Made by a program: the position numbers and the translations under genes | Origin: an uncultured Clostridia bacterium | GTDB taxonomy: Bacteria > Bacillota > Clostridia > Christensenellales > Pumilibacteraceae | Reading direction: 5' to 3' | NCBI GenBank assembly: GCA_947066105.1 | Contig: CAMSYM010000002.1 | Span: 148,390 to 212,389, forward strand | Length of the DNA: 64,000 bases | Shown here: in pieces, positions 32,406 to 42,159 of the stretch | Layout: every line of letters begins with the position of its first letter | Numbering within the stretch: the stretch's first letter is position 1 | The notes under the pieces: generated by a model | What the model was told of the DNA's origin: nothing | Databases searched by the model: none | Seen by the model: the letters and a program-made list of their open reading frames with translations, nothing else

Positions 32406-33725
32406 ATGGATAAAAAAATCATGCACGGCGCGCGCTATATCGATCTGCGCGAAGTAAAAGCGGACGGCGACGACATATTGATAGTCGGCGGCGGAGGCAG
32501 AGAGCATGCCATTGTCAAAAAATTACGCGACGGCTCGGGCGTCGGCGAAATTTACGGCGCGCCCGGCAATGCCGGTATGGACGTGATCGAAACGGGTATC
32601 GGCGCTACCGATATTGACGGCATATTGGATTTCGTGTCGACGCACGACAATATCAAGCTCACCGTAGTAGCGCCCGACGATCCGCTTTCCATGGGGCTTG
32701 TCGACAAGCTCGTTGCGGCAGGCTTTCGCGCGTTCGGACCGACCAAAGCGGCGGCAAAGCTCGAATGGTCCAAAGCGTACGCCAAGGCGTTCATGAAAAA
32801 ATACGGCATTCCCACCGCCGATTACGGCGCGTTTACCGACATCGCGCAAGCCAAGGCTTTTGCGGAAAACAGCGAAATGCCCGTTGTGGTAAAGGCGGAC
32901 GGGCTGGCGCTCGGCAAGGGCGTTATCATATGCAATACAAAGGCGGAAGCATTCGCCGCTATCGACGAGATAATGCAGGATAAAAAGTTCGGCGCGGCGG
33001 GCAACGAGGTTGTCATCGAGCAATTTTTGACGGGCTACGAAGTGTCGTTGCTGGCGTTTGTCGACGGTAAGAATTATAAACTGATGCCTACGTCGTGCGA
33101 TCATAAGCGTGCGCTCGACGGCGACAAAGGGCTTAATACCGGCGGCATGGGCGCGTATTCGCCGTGTCCCGCGTTTACCGAAAGCTTGCTCGAAACGACG
33201 GTAAAGACCATAGTCGAGCCTACCGTCGACGGTATGATACGCGAAGGCGCGCCGTTCAAGGGCGTGCTGTACTTCGGGCTTATGGTGGACGGCGAAACGC
33301 CGCGAGTACTCGAATACAACGCGCGGTTCGGCGATCCCGAAACGCAAAGCGTTCTGCCGTTGTTGCGTACGGACTTGTACCGAATATTCAATGCGACGAT
33401 AGACGGCACGCTGGACAATATCGATATAGAGTGGTCCGACAAGAAGTCGATCAACGTAGTGCTTGCGAGCGGTGGATATCCGCTCGGCTATAAAAAGGGC
33501 TGTGAAATTACGGGACTCGACAAGCTCGACAATTCGGTCGACGTATACTTTGCGGGCGTTACGCGCGGCGAAAACGGGTTTAAAACAAACGGCGGACGCG
33601 TATTGTGCGTTCATTCCATGGCGGACACGTTCGCGCAGGCTAAAAAGCAAGCGTACGATAATATCGCCAAGATCGAATTCGACGACTGCTTTTACCGCAA
33701 GGACATCGGCAAGAATTTAAATTAA
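32406..33725 (+). CDS. purD: Phosphoribosylamine-glycine ligase
   Basis: ILIVGGGGREHAIVKKL; ATP-grasp; EYNARFGDPETQ. N-terminus about 22 aa longer than usual. Confidence 0.96.
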   Translation: MDKKIMHGARYIDLREVKADGDDILIVGGGGREHAIVKKLRDGSGVGEIYGAPGNAGMDVIETGIGATDIDGILDFVSTHDNIKLTVVAPDDPLSMGLVDKLVAAGFRAFGPTKAAAKLEWSKAYAKAFMKKYGIPTADYGAFTDIAQAKAFAENSEMPVVVKADGLALGKGVIICNTKAEAFAAIDEIMQDKKFGAAGNEVVIEQFLTGYEVSLLAFVDGKNYKLMPTSCDHKRALDGDKGLNTGGMGAYSPCPAFTESLLETTVKTIVEPTVDGMIREGAPFKGVLYFGLMVDGETPRVLEYNARFGDPETQSVLPLLRTDLYRIFNATIDGTLDNIDIEWSDKKSINVVLASGGYPLGYKKGCEITGLDKLDNSVDVYFAGVTRGENGFKTNGGRVLCVHSMADTFAQAKKQAYDNIAKIEFDDCFYRKDIGKNLN

Positions 33726-33758
33726 CTAACATTGTAAATATAAGAATAAGGGTTTATC

Positions 33759-36700
33759 ATGATTAAACGTATTTATACAGAAAGACAAGCAAGCAACAAG
33801 GCGCTCATGAGCGATCTTGCCGAAACGCTGGGAATAACGGCGGCGGCGCGTATGTTCATACGCTACGACGTGGAAGGGCTTACCGACGAGCAGTTCGCGT
33901 CGGCGGTACCCGTTGTATTTTCCACGCCCGCGACCGATACGGTATACGACGAAAGCTTGCCGAAAGTCAAGGGCGAGCTGTTCGCTACCGAATATTTGCC
34001 GGGGCAATTCGATCAGCGCGCGGACTCCGCGAGCAGTTGCGTACAGCTGTTGCTCGGATGCGCGCGTCCGCAGGTGCGATGCGCGTGCGTGTACGCGATA
34101 GACGCGAGCGAAAAACAGCTCGACGCTATAAAGGCGTATCTCGTCAATCCCGTGGAGAGCAGGCTCGCGTCGCCGGACAAGCCTACAACGCTCGAACAAA
34201 AGATCGCGCCGCCCGAACCTGCGCGCACGGTCGACGGGTTTACGCAAAAGAACGCGTTGACGCTCGGACTTTTTTATAAAGAACAGGGCTTTGCGATGAG
34301 CCTTGACGATCTGGAATTCGTGCGGCAGTATTTCAAGGGCTTGCACCGCGATCCGACGTACACCGAGCTTAAAGTAATAGATACGTATTGGTCGGATCAT
34401 TGCCGTCACACCACGTTTTTGACGGCGCTCAAAACAAAGATAAAGTCCGACAACCCGCATATCGAAAAAGCGTATGCCGATTATTCGGCTATGTTCGACG
34501 AGCTTTATGCGGGACGCGACGACAAATATCACTCGCTCATGGACGTGGCGACCATCGGCGCGAAGCTTTTGAAAAAGCAGGGGCGCGCGGACGACGTCGA
34601 CGTTTCGCTGGAGATAAACGCTTGTACGATCAAGCAGGACGTAGTCATGAAGGACGGGTCGGTCGAGCCGTGGTACGTGCTGTTTAAAAACGAAACGCAC
34701 AACCACCCGACGGAAATAGAACCGTTCGGCGGCGCGGCTACCTGTTTGGGCGGCGCGATCCGCGATCCGCTTTCGGGCAGAGCGTACGTTTATCAAGCCA
34801 TGCGCATAACGGGCGCGGCGGATATCAACGCGCCGTTCGATAAAACGCTCGCGGGAAAGCTTCCGCAACGCGTCATCAGCAAGCGCGCGGCAAAGGGTTA
34901 TTCTTCGTACGGCAACCAGATCGGTCTGGCGACGGGCGAGGTGCGCGAATACTATCACGACGGTTACGCCGCCAAACGTTTGGAAACGGGGTTTGTCGTC
35001 GGCGCTACGCCCGCGGCTAACGTCGTGCGCGAAGTGCCGCAGGCGGGCGATATCGTCGTGCTTATCGGCGGCGAAACGGGCAGAGATGGATGCGGCGGCG
35101 CGACGGGGTCGAGCAAACCGCACGACGCGCATTCCATAGAAACGTGCGGCGCGGAAGTGCAAAAGGGCAACGCGCCTATCGAGAGAAAGCTTCAAAGATT
35201 GATGAAAAACGGCGAGTTTACGCGGCTCATCAAGCGTTGCAACGACTTCGGCGCGGGCGGCGTGGCGGTCGCCGTCGGCGAGCTTGCGCCCGGACTCGAT
35301 ATCGAGCTTGACAAAGTTCCCAAAAAGTATGCGGGATTGTCGGCTACCGAAATAGCCATCTCGGAAAGTCAAGAGCGCATGGCGGTCGTCATAGCCGCAA
35401 AAGACATAGATAAATTCACCGCATTGTGTCACGAGGAAAACGTCGACGCTACGGTGATAGCCAAGGTGACGGATACCGACCGTATGCGCATGTATTCGGG
35501 CGGCAAGCTCATAGTCGATCTCGAACGCGAATTTTTGGATACCAACGGCGTGCGTCAGGACGCGACCGCGCTTATAAAAGATCCAAAGCCCGAATATTTC
35601 GGCAGTCTTAGCGACAAGCGCGCCGCACTGTACGAAAAGGGCGACTATACCGCGCTTATGAGCGATATACTTTCCGATTATAACGTTTGCTCGCAAAAAG
35701 GCTTGGGCGAAACGTTCGATTCTACGGTAACGGGCGGCAGCGTGTTTATGCCGTTCGGCGGAAAAAATCAGTTGACTCCGACCGAAGTAATGGCGGCAAA
35801 GCTCCCCGCGGACACCGATTTTTGTACGGTTTGCGCGCACGGGCTGTCCGCCGTATTGCCCGAATCGCCGTTTGCGGGCGGCATGTATTCGGTCATCCTT
35901 GCCGTGGAAAAGCTCGCGGCGGCGGGCGTGCGGCTCGACCGCATTTACCTTACGATGCAGGAATTTTTCGCGCGCTGTACCGATTCCGAAAAATGGGGCG
36001 CGCCCATGTCCGCGCTTCTCGGCGCGCTCACGGCGCAGGTCAAGCTCGGACGTGCGGCGATAGGTGGCAAGGATTCGATGTCGGGCACGTTCGAAAAAAT
36101 ATCCGTGCCGCCCACTTTGATAGCGTTCGGTTGCGGTGTGGCGGACAGCGCGGTAGTTATCGACAACACGTTCAAAACGGGCGGCGAGCGCGTGTACAGA
36201 TACAGCCTTAAACGCGACGAGTACGGCATGCCCGATTTTGAAAATCTTGTCGGATTTTTGACGCTGTTGGCCGACGAGATAGGCAGACAGAACGTTACCG
36301 CGGCGGCGGTCGTCGAGCGCGGCGGCGCGGCGGCAACGGCGCTCAAATCGTGTTTCGGCAACGGCTTGGGTTTTGCGTTCACGTCAGCCGACAGGAATTT
36401 GTTTGAAGAAAGCGAAGGCGATATAATTTTTTCGGCGCGCGCGTGCGACGATTTTTTCGGATACGATCTCGACCTTTTGGGCTTGACTACTAACGACGGA
36501 AAAGTGCTGTTCGGCGCAAACGTGACCCGCACCGCAGACGATACCGATATAGTGTTCGACGGTAAAGCGGCGGACGAAAAACGGTTGCTCGACAGCTTTA
36601 CCGGCACTTTCGAGAGCGTGTATCCGACGACTGCGGCGGCGGACGGCGACGTTGCCGACGTTAATTATTCGGGCGAGGGCGAAAAGCGCGTTCGCATCAA

Positions 36701-37517
36701 GCACGGCGGAAAAGCAAAGGTGTTTATCCCCGTGTTCCCCGGAACGAACTGCGAAGTCGAAACTGCGAAACAGTTTAAAGAAGCGGGCGCGGAGCCGCAG
36801 ATATTCGTCGTTAAAAACCGTACTCCGCAGGAAGTGACCGAATGCGTGCGGGCGATGGCAAAGGCGATAGGCGATAGCAAAATATTGGCTATCCCCGGCG
36901 GTTTTTCGGGCGGCGACGAACCCGACGGAAGCGCAAAGCTCATAGCGGCTTTTCTGTCCAATCCCGAAATCGCCGAAGCCGTGGAAACCATGCTGTATAA
37001 ACGCGACGGGCTTGCGATAGGCATATGCAACGGATTTCAGGCGCTCGTCAAGCTCGGACTGTTGCCGTACGGACATATAGTCACACCGTCGAAAGCCGAT
37101 CCCGTACTTACATTCAACAATATCGGACGGCACGTGTCGACGCTCGTCGACATTCGCGTAAGCTCGACGTTCAGTCCGTGGCTCTCGCACTTGAAGGTCG
37201 GCGACGTTTATCAAGTTCCGGTATCGCACGGCGAAGGTAAATTCGTTGCGGATGACTCTACGCTCGAAAAGCTCATTGCCTGCGGACAAATAGCTACGCA
37301 GTATTGCGACGGCGCGGGGCATGCGACAATGCAAAGCCCGTTCAATCCCAACGGCTCGACGCTTGCCATCGAGGGCATAGTAAGCCCCGACGGCAGGGTG
37401 TTCGGCAAGATGGGACACAGCGAGCGCGTGGGTGAGTTCTTGCTCAAAAACGTGGCTGAGTGCTACGCCAAGACCGATATGGGCTTGTTTAAAGCGGGCG
37501 TCGGATACTTCAAGTAG
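33759..37517 (+). CDS. purL: Phosphoribosylformylglycinamidine synthase, single-chain with C-terminal glutaminase domain
   Basis: 1252 aa; SDHCRHTTF; GGGATGSSKPHD; C-terminal GATase VFPGTNCEVETA...IGICNGFQALVKLGLL. Confidence 0.97.
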   Translation: MIKRIYTERQASNKALMSDLAETLGITAAARMFIRYDVEGLTDEQFASAVPVVFSTPATDTVYDESLPKVKGELFATEYLPGQFDQRADSASSCVQLLLGCARPQVRCACVYAIDASEKQLDAIKAYLVNPVESRLASPDKPTTLEQKIAPPEPARTVDGFTQKNALTLGLFYKEQGFAMSLDDLEFVRQYFKGLHRDPTYTELKVIDTYWSDHCRHTTFLTALKTKIKSDNPHIEKAYADYSAMFDELYAGRDDKYHSLMDVATIGAKLLKKQGRADDVDVSLEINACTIKQDVVMKDGSVEPWYVLFKNETHNHPTEIEPFGGAATCLGGAIRDPLSGRAYVYQAMRITGAADINAPFDKTLAGKLPQRVISKRAAKGYSSYGNQIGLATGEVREYYHDGYAAKRLETGFVVGATPAANVVREVPQAGDIVVLIGGETGRDGCGGATGSSKPHDAHSIETCGAEVQKGNAPIERKLQRLMKNGEFTRLIKRCNDFGAGGVAVAVGELAPGLDIELDKVPKKYAGLSATEIAISESQERMAVVIAAKDIDKFTALCHEENVDATVIAKVTDTDRMRMYSGGKLIVDLEREFLDTNGVRQDATALIKDPKPEYFGSLSDKRAALYEKGDYTALMSDILSDYNVCSQKGLGETFDSTVTGGSVFMPFGGKNQLTPTEVMAAKLPADTDFCTVCAHGLSAVLPESPFAGGMYSVILAVEKLAAAGVRLDRIYLTMQEFFARCTDSEKWGAPMSALLGALTAQVKLGRAAIGGKDSMSGTFEKISVPPTLIAFGCGVADSAVVIDNTFKTGGERVYRYSLKRDEYGMPDFENLVGFLTLLADEIGRQNVTAAAVVERGGAAATALKSCFGNGLGFAFTSADRNLFEESEGDIIFSARACDDFFGYDLDLLGLTTNDGKVLFGANVTRTADDTDIVFDGKAADEKRLLDSFTGTFESVYPTTAAADGDVADVNYSGEGEKRVRIKHGGKAKVFIPVFPGTNCEVETAKQFKEAGAEPQIFVVKNRTPQEVTECVRAMAKAIGDSKILAIPGGFSGGDEPDGSAKLIAAFLSNPEIAEAVETMLYKRDGLAIGICNGFQALVKLGLLPYGHIVTPSKADPVLTFNNIGRHVSTLVDIRVSSTFSPWLSHLKVGDVYQVPVSHGEGKFVADDSTLEKLIACGQIATQYCDGAGHATMQSPFNPNGSTLAIEGIVSPDGRVFGKMGHSERVGEFLLKNVAECYAKTDMGLFKAGVGYFK

Positions 37518-37562
37518 TTTTACGGTCGACAGTCATAAAAAATTATTGTAGTTCCCAATACG

Positions 37563-37590
37563 ACCGCCCGCTTGACAATCGGGCGGTTTT
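37563..37590 (+). terminator. Rho-independent terminator after purL
   Basis: ACCGCCCG-CTTGACAAT-CGGGCGGT then TTT. Confidence 0.8.
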
Positions 37591-37600
37591 GCTTTATAAT
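37572..37600 (+). promoter_or_regulatory. Sigma-A promoter overlapping the purL terminator
   Basis: TTGACA (37572-37577) - 17 bp - TATAAT (37595-37600); the -35 is in the terminator loop. Confidence 0.75.
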
Positions 37601-37607
37601 GTGGAGT

Positions 37608-38213
37608 ATGGTCGGCTATTGGATAACCGTGATCATCACGGCAATAATATCGTGCGCGACGGCGGCTGTACTTATCGAAAAATCGGTAAAGCTGATAAAG
37701 CGTCAGGTCGAATTGTATCATTCGATCGTTTTGGTCGAACTCAAAACTCGTAAGCTGATATATTGGATATTCGCGGTAGTCGTAGGCTTTTTGATATTTT
37801 ACACCGTCATGCAAATGGCGGACGCGCATTCGCCGAGCGTGGAGGAGTTCGATAAACTGTTCGGCGTCGGGCGGTTGGCTACGAATATCGCGTTGATGTT
37901 CGTATTGATTGTCATGATCGCGGCGGAGTTGTTCATGATAATGCTCGGCATCAGCCGTAATGCGGTCGTCGATAAGGGCGTATATACTAATTTCGATATG
38001 CTCGATTGGCATTACGTTCGCGATTATATAATCGACGAAGAGCGCGGAACATTGATGCTTTCGGCGGACAAAAACACGTTTTCTACTTTGCGCAATCTTA
38101 CTACGCCTTTCCGTGTGGCGAAGACGGATATACAAAAACTCAAATTCATCCTCAATAAAAACAAGAACAAATTTTCGGATTTCGATCTGCCGATAGACGC
38201 CGACGAAACGTAA
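37608..38213 (+). CDS. Hypothetical integral membrane protein
   Basis: At least 3 hydrophobic segments (VGYWITVIITAIISCATAAVLI; LIYWIFAVVVGFLIFYTVMQM; IALMFVLIVMIAAELFMIMLG) and a C-terminal soluble domain. Upstream in-frame ATGs (37572, 37599) lie in promoter elements. Confidence 0.7.
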   Translation: MVGYWITVIITAIISCATAAVLIEKSVKLIKRQVELYHSIVLVELKTRKLIYWIFAVVVGFLIFYTVMQMADAHSPSVEEFDKLFGVGRLATNIALMFVLIVMIAAELFMIMLGISRNAVVDKGVYTNFDMLDWHYVRDYIIDEERGTLMLSADKNTFSTLRNLTTPFRVAKTDIQKLKFILNKNKNKFSDFDLPIDADET

Positions 38214-38262
38214 AATTTTGTTTGGACGTATAATTTCTTTACGGTAAGTGTAAATATTAATT

Positions 38263-38781
38263 ATGGCTAAAACTTTGGAACAGATCATAGACGAGTCGGT
38301 CGTGCCGGATATGGAATGCGCGCCCAAGGGCATGGACGGTCCGGGGCGGCGCGCATCGACCGTTACCGTCGATCAAATACCCGAAGTGGTCTTGCCCAAG
38401 ACCAAAGCGGAAGTTTACCGTGAAGCAAAAGGCAGGCTCACGCAAAAGACCAAGGCGGTGTCCAAGCGCGAGACCGACAAGCGCAAAACATCTACTGCGC
38501 GCGGCGACAAACGCGCCAAGGTGAAAACCGTCGAGCTGGAAATAGCCGCCGTTACCGAGACCGTCGGGCAGGCGGAGAGCGAAAAGATAAAGTATCGAAA
38601 AAACAGCCTTAAAAATCCCGACGTCGAACCCGTGTGGGTGGGCAGTCCCGATGAGATCGTGCCGTTCGCCTGGCGTTTTCCGCTTTTGCCCGATCTGAAA
38701 CGTCCGAGCAAGTTTTACCGTCAAGCGGTAGTCAAAGCGGATAAAAGCTTGTTTTTGCCCGCGCCGCGCGACAAGAATTGA
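38263..38781 (+). CDS. Hypothetical basic protein
   Basis: 172-aa ORF, codon usage and spacing consistent with neighbours; no family recognised. Confidence 0.65.
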   Translation: MAKTLEQIIDESVVPDMECAPKGMDGPGRRASTVTVDQIPEVVLPKTKAEVYREAKGRLTQKTKAVSKRETDKRKTSTARGDKRAKVKTVELEIAAVTETVGQAESEKIKYRKNSLKNPDVEPVWVGSPDEIVPFAWRFPLLPDLKRPSKFYRQAVVKADKSLFLPAPRDKN

Positions 38782-38814
38782 ATGCGTATTAAGTACTTAG
38801 GATAAGGTGTACCG

Positions 38815-39801
38815 ATGGATTGGAATGAGTTTTGGAATTCGATAAAAACATTTTTTACCGATAACGTGTGGAACATCGTGTTGTTCTTTGCCGTCTTGAT
38901 ACTCGGTATCGTGGTCATCAAGATAACTATAAACATCATAAAACGTATATTCGCAAAGAGCAAGGTGGAAAAAATAGCGCAACAGTTTATAGTTACCACT
39001 ATAAAGGTGCTGTTGTATCTCATACTCGTTTTGGTATTGTTGAGCTTGATCGGCGTGCAGATAACGGGCATAGTCACGGCGCTCAGCGCGCTGTTGCTCG
39101 CCGTCGGCTTGGCGCTCGAAAGCAATATCGCCAATCTTGCCAACGGCATAGTCATAGTCGCGACCAAAATGTTCAAGAAAGGCGATTATATTTCCGTCAA
39201 CGGCGTGGAAGGCAGTATAGTCGACATCAATTTCTTGTTCACCACGCTCGACACGACGGATAACAAAAAAGTGACTATTCCCAACAGCACCATAGTCAAC
39301 AGCAGTGTGCTCAACGCGGGCGCGAACGCGCGGCGCAGGGTGGAAACGACGTTTTCTGTGGCGTACGAAACGGACGTCGAGCTTGTGAAAAAGATCGTCA
39401 CCGACGTGATGAAAAGCAACGGCAAAGTTTTTCTCGATCCCGAACCGTTTTGTCGGCTCAAAGTGTTGAATGCGAGCAGCCTGGATTTTTTCTGTCATTG
39501 CTGGTGCGATACCGAGGATTATTGGGACGTGTATTACTACGTCGTGGAAAACGTCTACAACGAGTTTAAGCGTAACGGGATATCCGTGCCGTACAGTCAA
39601 CTCGAAGTGCGCAACCGCACCGACGAAGTCGTCATGCCGATCGTCGCAGAACCGTTGCCCGAGCGCGTGGAAAAGGAACGCGTCGACGCCAAAAAATTCG
39701 ATCTCGAAAGCGCGGGACTTTCGGACGTTTTGCATATCGGCAAAAAGCAAAAACACAAAAAAACCAAACAAACGGAAAGCGAACAAAAAACCGATCGATA
39801 G
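38815..39801 (+). CDS. MscS-family mechanosensitive ion channel
   Basis: TALSALLLAVGLALESNIANLANGIVIVATKMFKKGDYISVNGVEGSIVDINFLFTTLDTTDNKKVTIPNSTIV. Confidence 0.94.
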   Translation: MDWNEFWNSIKTFFTDNVWNIVLFFAVLILGIVVIKITINIIKRIFAKSKVEKIAQQFIVTTIKVLLYLILVLVLLSLIGVQITGIVTALSALLLAVGLALESNIANLANGIVIVATKMFKKGDYISVNGVEGSIVDINFLFTTLDTTDNKKVTIPNSTIVNSSVLNAGANARRRVETTFSVAYETDVELVKKIVTDVMKSNGKVFLDPEPFCRLKVLNASSLDFFCHCWCDTEDYWDVYYYVVENVYNEFKRNGISVPYSQLEVRNRTDEVVMPIVAEPLPERVEKERVDAKKFDLESAGLSDVLHIGKKQKHKKTKQTESEQKTDR

Positions 39802-39857
39802 CTCGCGACAAGCGACACTTTTTTCGGGCAACGATCGTATTGATCTATTTAAAAAAA

Positions 39858-39881
39858 CGACGGGCTTTTTTTCGCCCGTCG
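39858..39881 (-). terminator. Terminator-like hairpin (T-run on minus strand)
   Basis: CGACGGGC...GCCCGTCG flanked by AAAAAAA at 39851-39857, i.e. TTTTTTT on the minus strand. Confidence 0.5.
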
Positions 39882-40044
39882 CATGCGTCCGTATGGCGAT
39901 ACGTTGCTGCGGACGTTTTGTTTTGCGCAAAATTCGACGCGCGCCGAAAATTTTTGTCGGTACGTGACTGTTTTTGCGTGAGCCTACCGCCGCAGCCCGC
40001 AGTGATGTACAATACGGGTATACATACACGCGGGGTAAGCGGTC

Positions 40045-41385
40045 ATGCGTTTGAGTAAAAGTCAATTGGCGGTGATCACCGTTTTGAACGTCGTTATAGC
40101 GGCACTGCTGGCGACGGTGTTTTTATTGCCTAAATTCGGTTTGGGACTCGGCGGTGGCGGGGGCGTGAACGATCCCGACGACGGCACGCACGTGGATACG
40201 CCCGTCACGCCCGATCACGATAAGCTTCGCGGACCGAGCGCGGGGCGCGTCGACGGGATATTGCGCGAAACGCGGTTGATGGGTTCGGGCGACGAACGCA
40301 TAATCGATGCGTTCGAGAAAAACGGCATGCTGTACGTATTCGGAAACGCGACTGTGGGCGATTACGACTTCGACGCGTACGGCGGGTTTTTATGCAGGAT
40401 CGACGGCGGCGGAAAGATATGCGCTTTCGAATATTTTACGGGGCGCATGACGGCTGTCGGAGTGGTCGACGACGGATATGCGGTCGCTACGGTCAGCGAT
40501 ACCGGCACGGACAATGCGCGCAACAGGCTGTATCACGTAGGTCACGGTTCGACCCCGCGCGAAGTAGCTACGCTCGGCGGGACGGCGGTCGGCATAATTT
40601 CGGTGTCCGCCGGCAAGGTCGCGGTGGTGACGCGCAAGACCGAAAATTCGTTGCGGCTCACCGAGTATGCGGTCGGCGACGGAGACTGGGCGGCGGGGCG
40701 AAATACCGATATTTCGAGCGGATACGCATTGGAATACTTCGATTGCTATGTGCTCGGCGACGCATACGTTATGGCGGCGCGCGCGAGCAGTTTGCCGCGC
40801 TACGATTCGGTAGTGTTTTTCACGTTCGAAGCGGGCGGCGATCCGTCGGCGCATTTTTACGGCGGGAGCGGCGACAGCATGCTGCAACCGTATGCGGTCA
40901 TGCCGTGCGACAGCGGGTATGTGATACTTTGCAGACGCAACGGTACGGCGACGATAGTCAGTCTTAATTATGCGTTTACGAGCTATCACAGGGATATTCT
41001 CGGCTTTGCGTTCGACGACGCGCGGCTTGTGTTTTCGGGCGATAAATATTACGCGTGCTTCGACTGTGCGGACGGCGCGCAAACGTATGAGTTCGACGCA
41101 AAGCTCCAAGTGCGAAAATTACTGTCTGCGACGGGCGGCGCTATTGTCGACGCGCCGGTCAAAAACGCGCCGTCGTTGATAGCGTGTAAAACTAAGACCG
41201 CAACAGCGGTGATAAGCGTTGCGGGCGATAAAAAAGTATCGTTTGATATAACGAACGCCGAAGTGCGTTTTGCGCAAAAAAACTCCGACGGAACGGTCAC
41301 GCTCGTGCTTTCGGCGACAGGCGGCGCGGCGGTTTCTGCGCCGACAGGCGGACGCGATATTTACGTGGTTTGCATAGAAGTTTGA
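40045..41385 (+). CDS. Hypothetical membrane-anchored extracellular protein, possibly beta-propeller-like
   Basis: N-terminal TM, Gly/Asp/Thr-rich linker (LGLGGGGGVNDPDDGTHVDTPVTPD), then repeated short beta-rich segments. Confidence 0.6.
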   Translation: MRLSKSQLAVITVLNVVIAALLATVFLLPKFGLGLGGGGGVNDPDDGTHVDTPVTPDHDKLRGPSAGRVDGILRETRLMGSGDERIIDAFEKNGMLYVFGNATVGDYDFDAYGGFLCRIDGGGKICAFEYFTGRMTAVGVVDDGYAVATVSDTGTDNARNRLYHVGHGSTPREVATLGGTAVGIISVSAGKVAVVTRKTENSLRLTEYAVGDGDWAAGRNTDISSGYALEYFDCYVLGDAYVMAARASSLPRYDSVVFFTFEAGGDPSAHFYGGSGDSMLQPYAVMPCDSGYVILCRRNGTATIVSLNYAFTSYHRDILGFAFDDARLVFSGDKYYACFDCADGAQTYEFDAKLQVRKLLSATGGAIVDAPVKNAPSLIACKTKTATAVISVAGDKKVSFDITNAEVRFAQKNSDGTVTLVLSATGGAAVSAPTGGRDIYVVCIEV

Positions 41386-41490
41386 CGCGGAATATAGGGC
41401 AATTAAGAATTCGTAATGGATAATACGTAATGTGTGATCGATGATACCCGTGGGGTGAGAAAGAATTCGGAAAGCGGAATTCGTAATGCG

Positions 41491-41587
41491 GAATTGATGA
41501 CCGCTACGCGGTGAGTGAGCAATGTGCGGCTACGCCTAGATCTCTCCACTACACTCGCATACGCTCGTTTCGGTCGAGATGATGGGG
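41491..41587. repeat. 97-bp direct repeat, copy 1
   Basis: GAATTGATGACCGCTACGCGGTGAGTGAG...CGTTTCGGTCGAGATGATGGGG, matched by 41880-41976. Confidence 0.9.
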
Positions 41588-41604
41588 GGGGGTAATAATT
41601 TACT

Positions 41605-41688
41605 TGTCATCCTGAGCAAAGCGAAGGATCTCAACTTTATTGAATAAGGTAGAGATTCTTCACTGCGCTACGCTTGTTCAGAATGACA
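41605..41688. repeat. Palindromic MITE-like element, copy 1
   Basis: TGTCATCCTGAGCAAAGCGAAGGATCTC...GAGATTCTTCACTGCGCTACGCTTGTTCAGAATGACA imperfect inverted repeat. Confidence 0.8.
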
Positions 41689-41879
41689 ATAACATGGTAT
41701 ACACATGTATGAAAAAACCGCAACCAACTTCCCATCATTTCGAGCGGAGCGAGAGTAAAAGCAGTATATTGATTTATTCGTAATAACGATTAGCTGTAAT
41801 TATAGAAAACTAAAACTACGCGTAGCCTTCGGCTACCGAGAAATCAAGGCTATCCGCCGCAATGAGAGTTCGGAATTCG

Positions 41880-41976
41880 GAATTGATGACCGCTACGCGG
41901 TGAGTGAGTAATGTGCGGCTGCGCCTAGATCTCTCCACTCCACTCGCTAACGCTCGTTTCGGTCGAGATGATGGGG
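41880..41976. repeat. 97-bp direct repeat, copy 2
   Basis: Near-identical to 41491-41587. Confidence 0.9.
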
Positions 41977-41998
41977 CTAGTGGTTGGGCTTATCCTTT

Positions 41999-42085
41999 TG
42001 TCATTCCGAGCGAAGCGAAGAATCTCAAACTTAAAAAATAAATAAAGATGAGACTCTCACTGCGCTTTGCTAGTTCGGAATGACA
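41999..42085. repeat. Palindromic MITE-like element, copy 2
   Basis: TGTCATTCCGAGCGAAGCGAAGAATCTC...GAGACTCTCACTGCGCTTTGCTAGTTCGGAATGACA. Confidence 0.8.
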
Positions 42086-42159
42086 AATATCGGTGCGGCG
42101 CGATTATTTATTATATCTGAATTGACCCACATGGGTCAATAATTACGCATTACGCATTT

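Noticed and set aside
41584-41592. G9 homopolymer (GATGGGGGGGGGTAAT)
   Set aside because: Lies at the end of the 97-bp repeat copy, not in a promoter or ORF that I can support; copy 2 has only G4 here. Noted as local slippage, not proposed as a contingency locus.
41386-42159. Possible degenerate gene or transposase remnant in the repeat nest
   Set aside because: No ORF or transposase motif detectable; the content is explained by repeats and palindromes.
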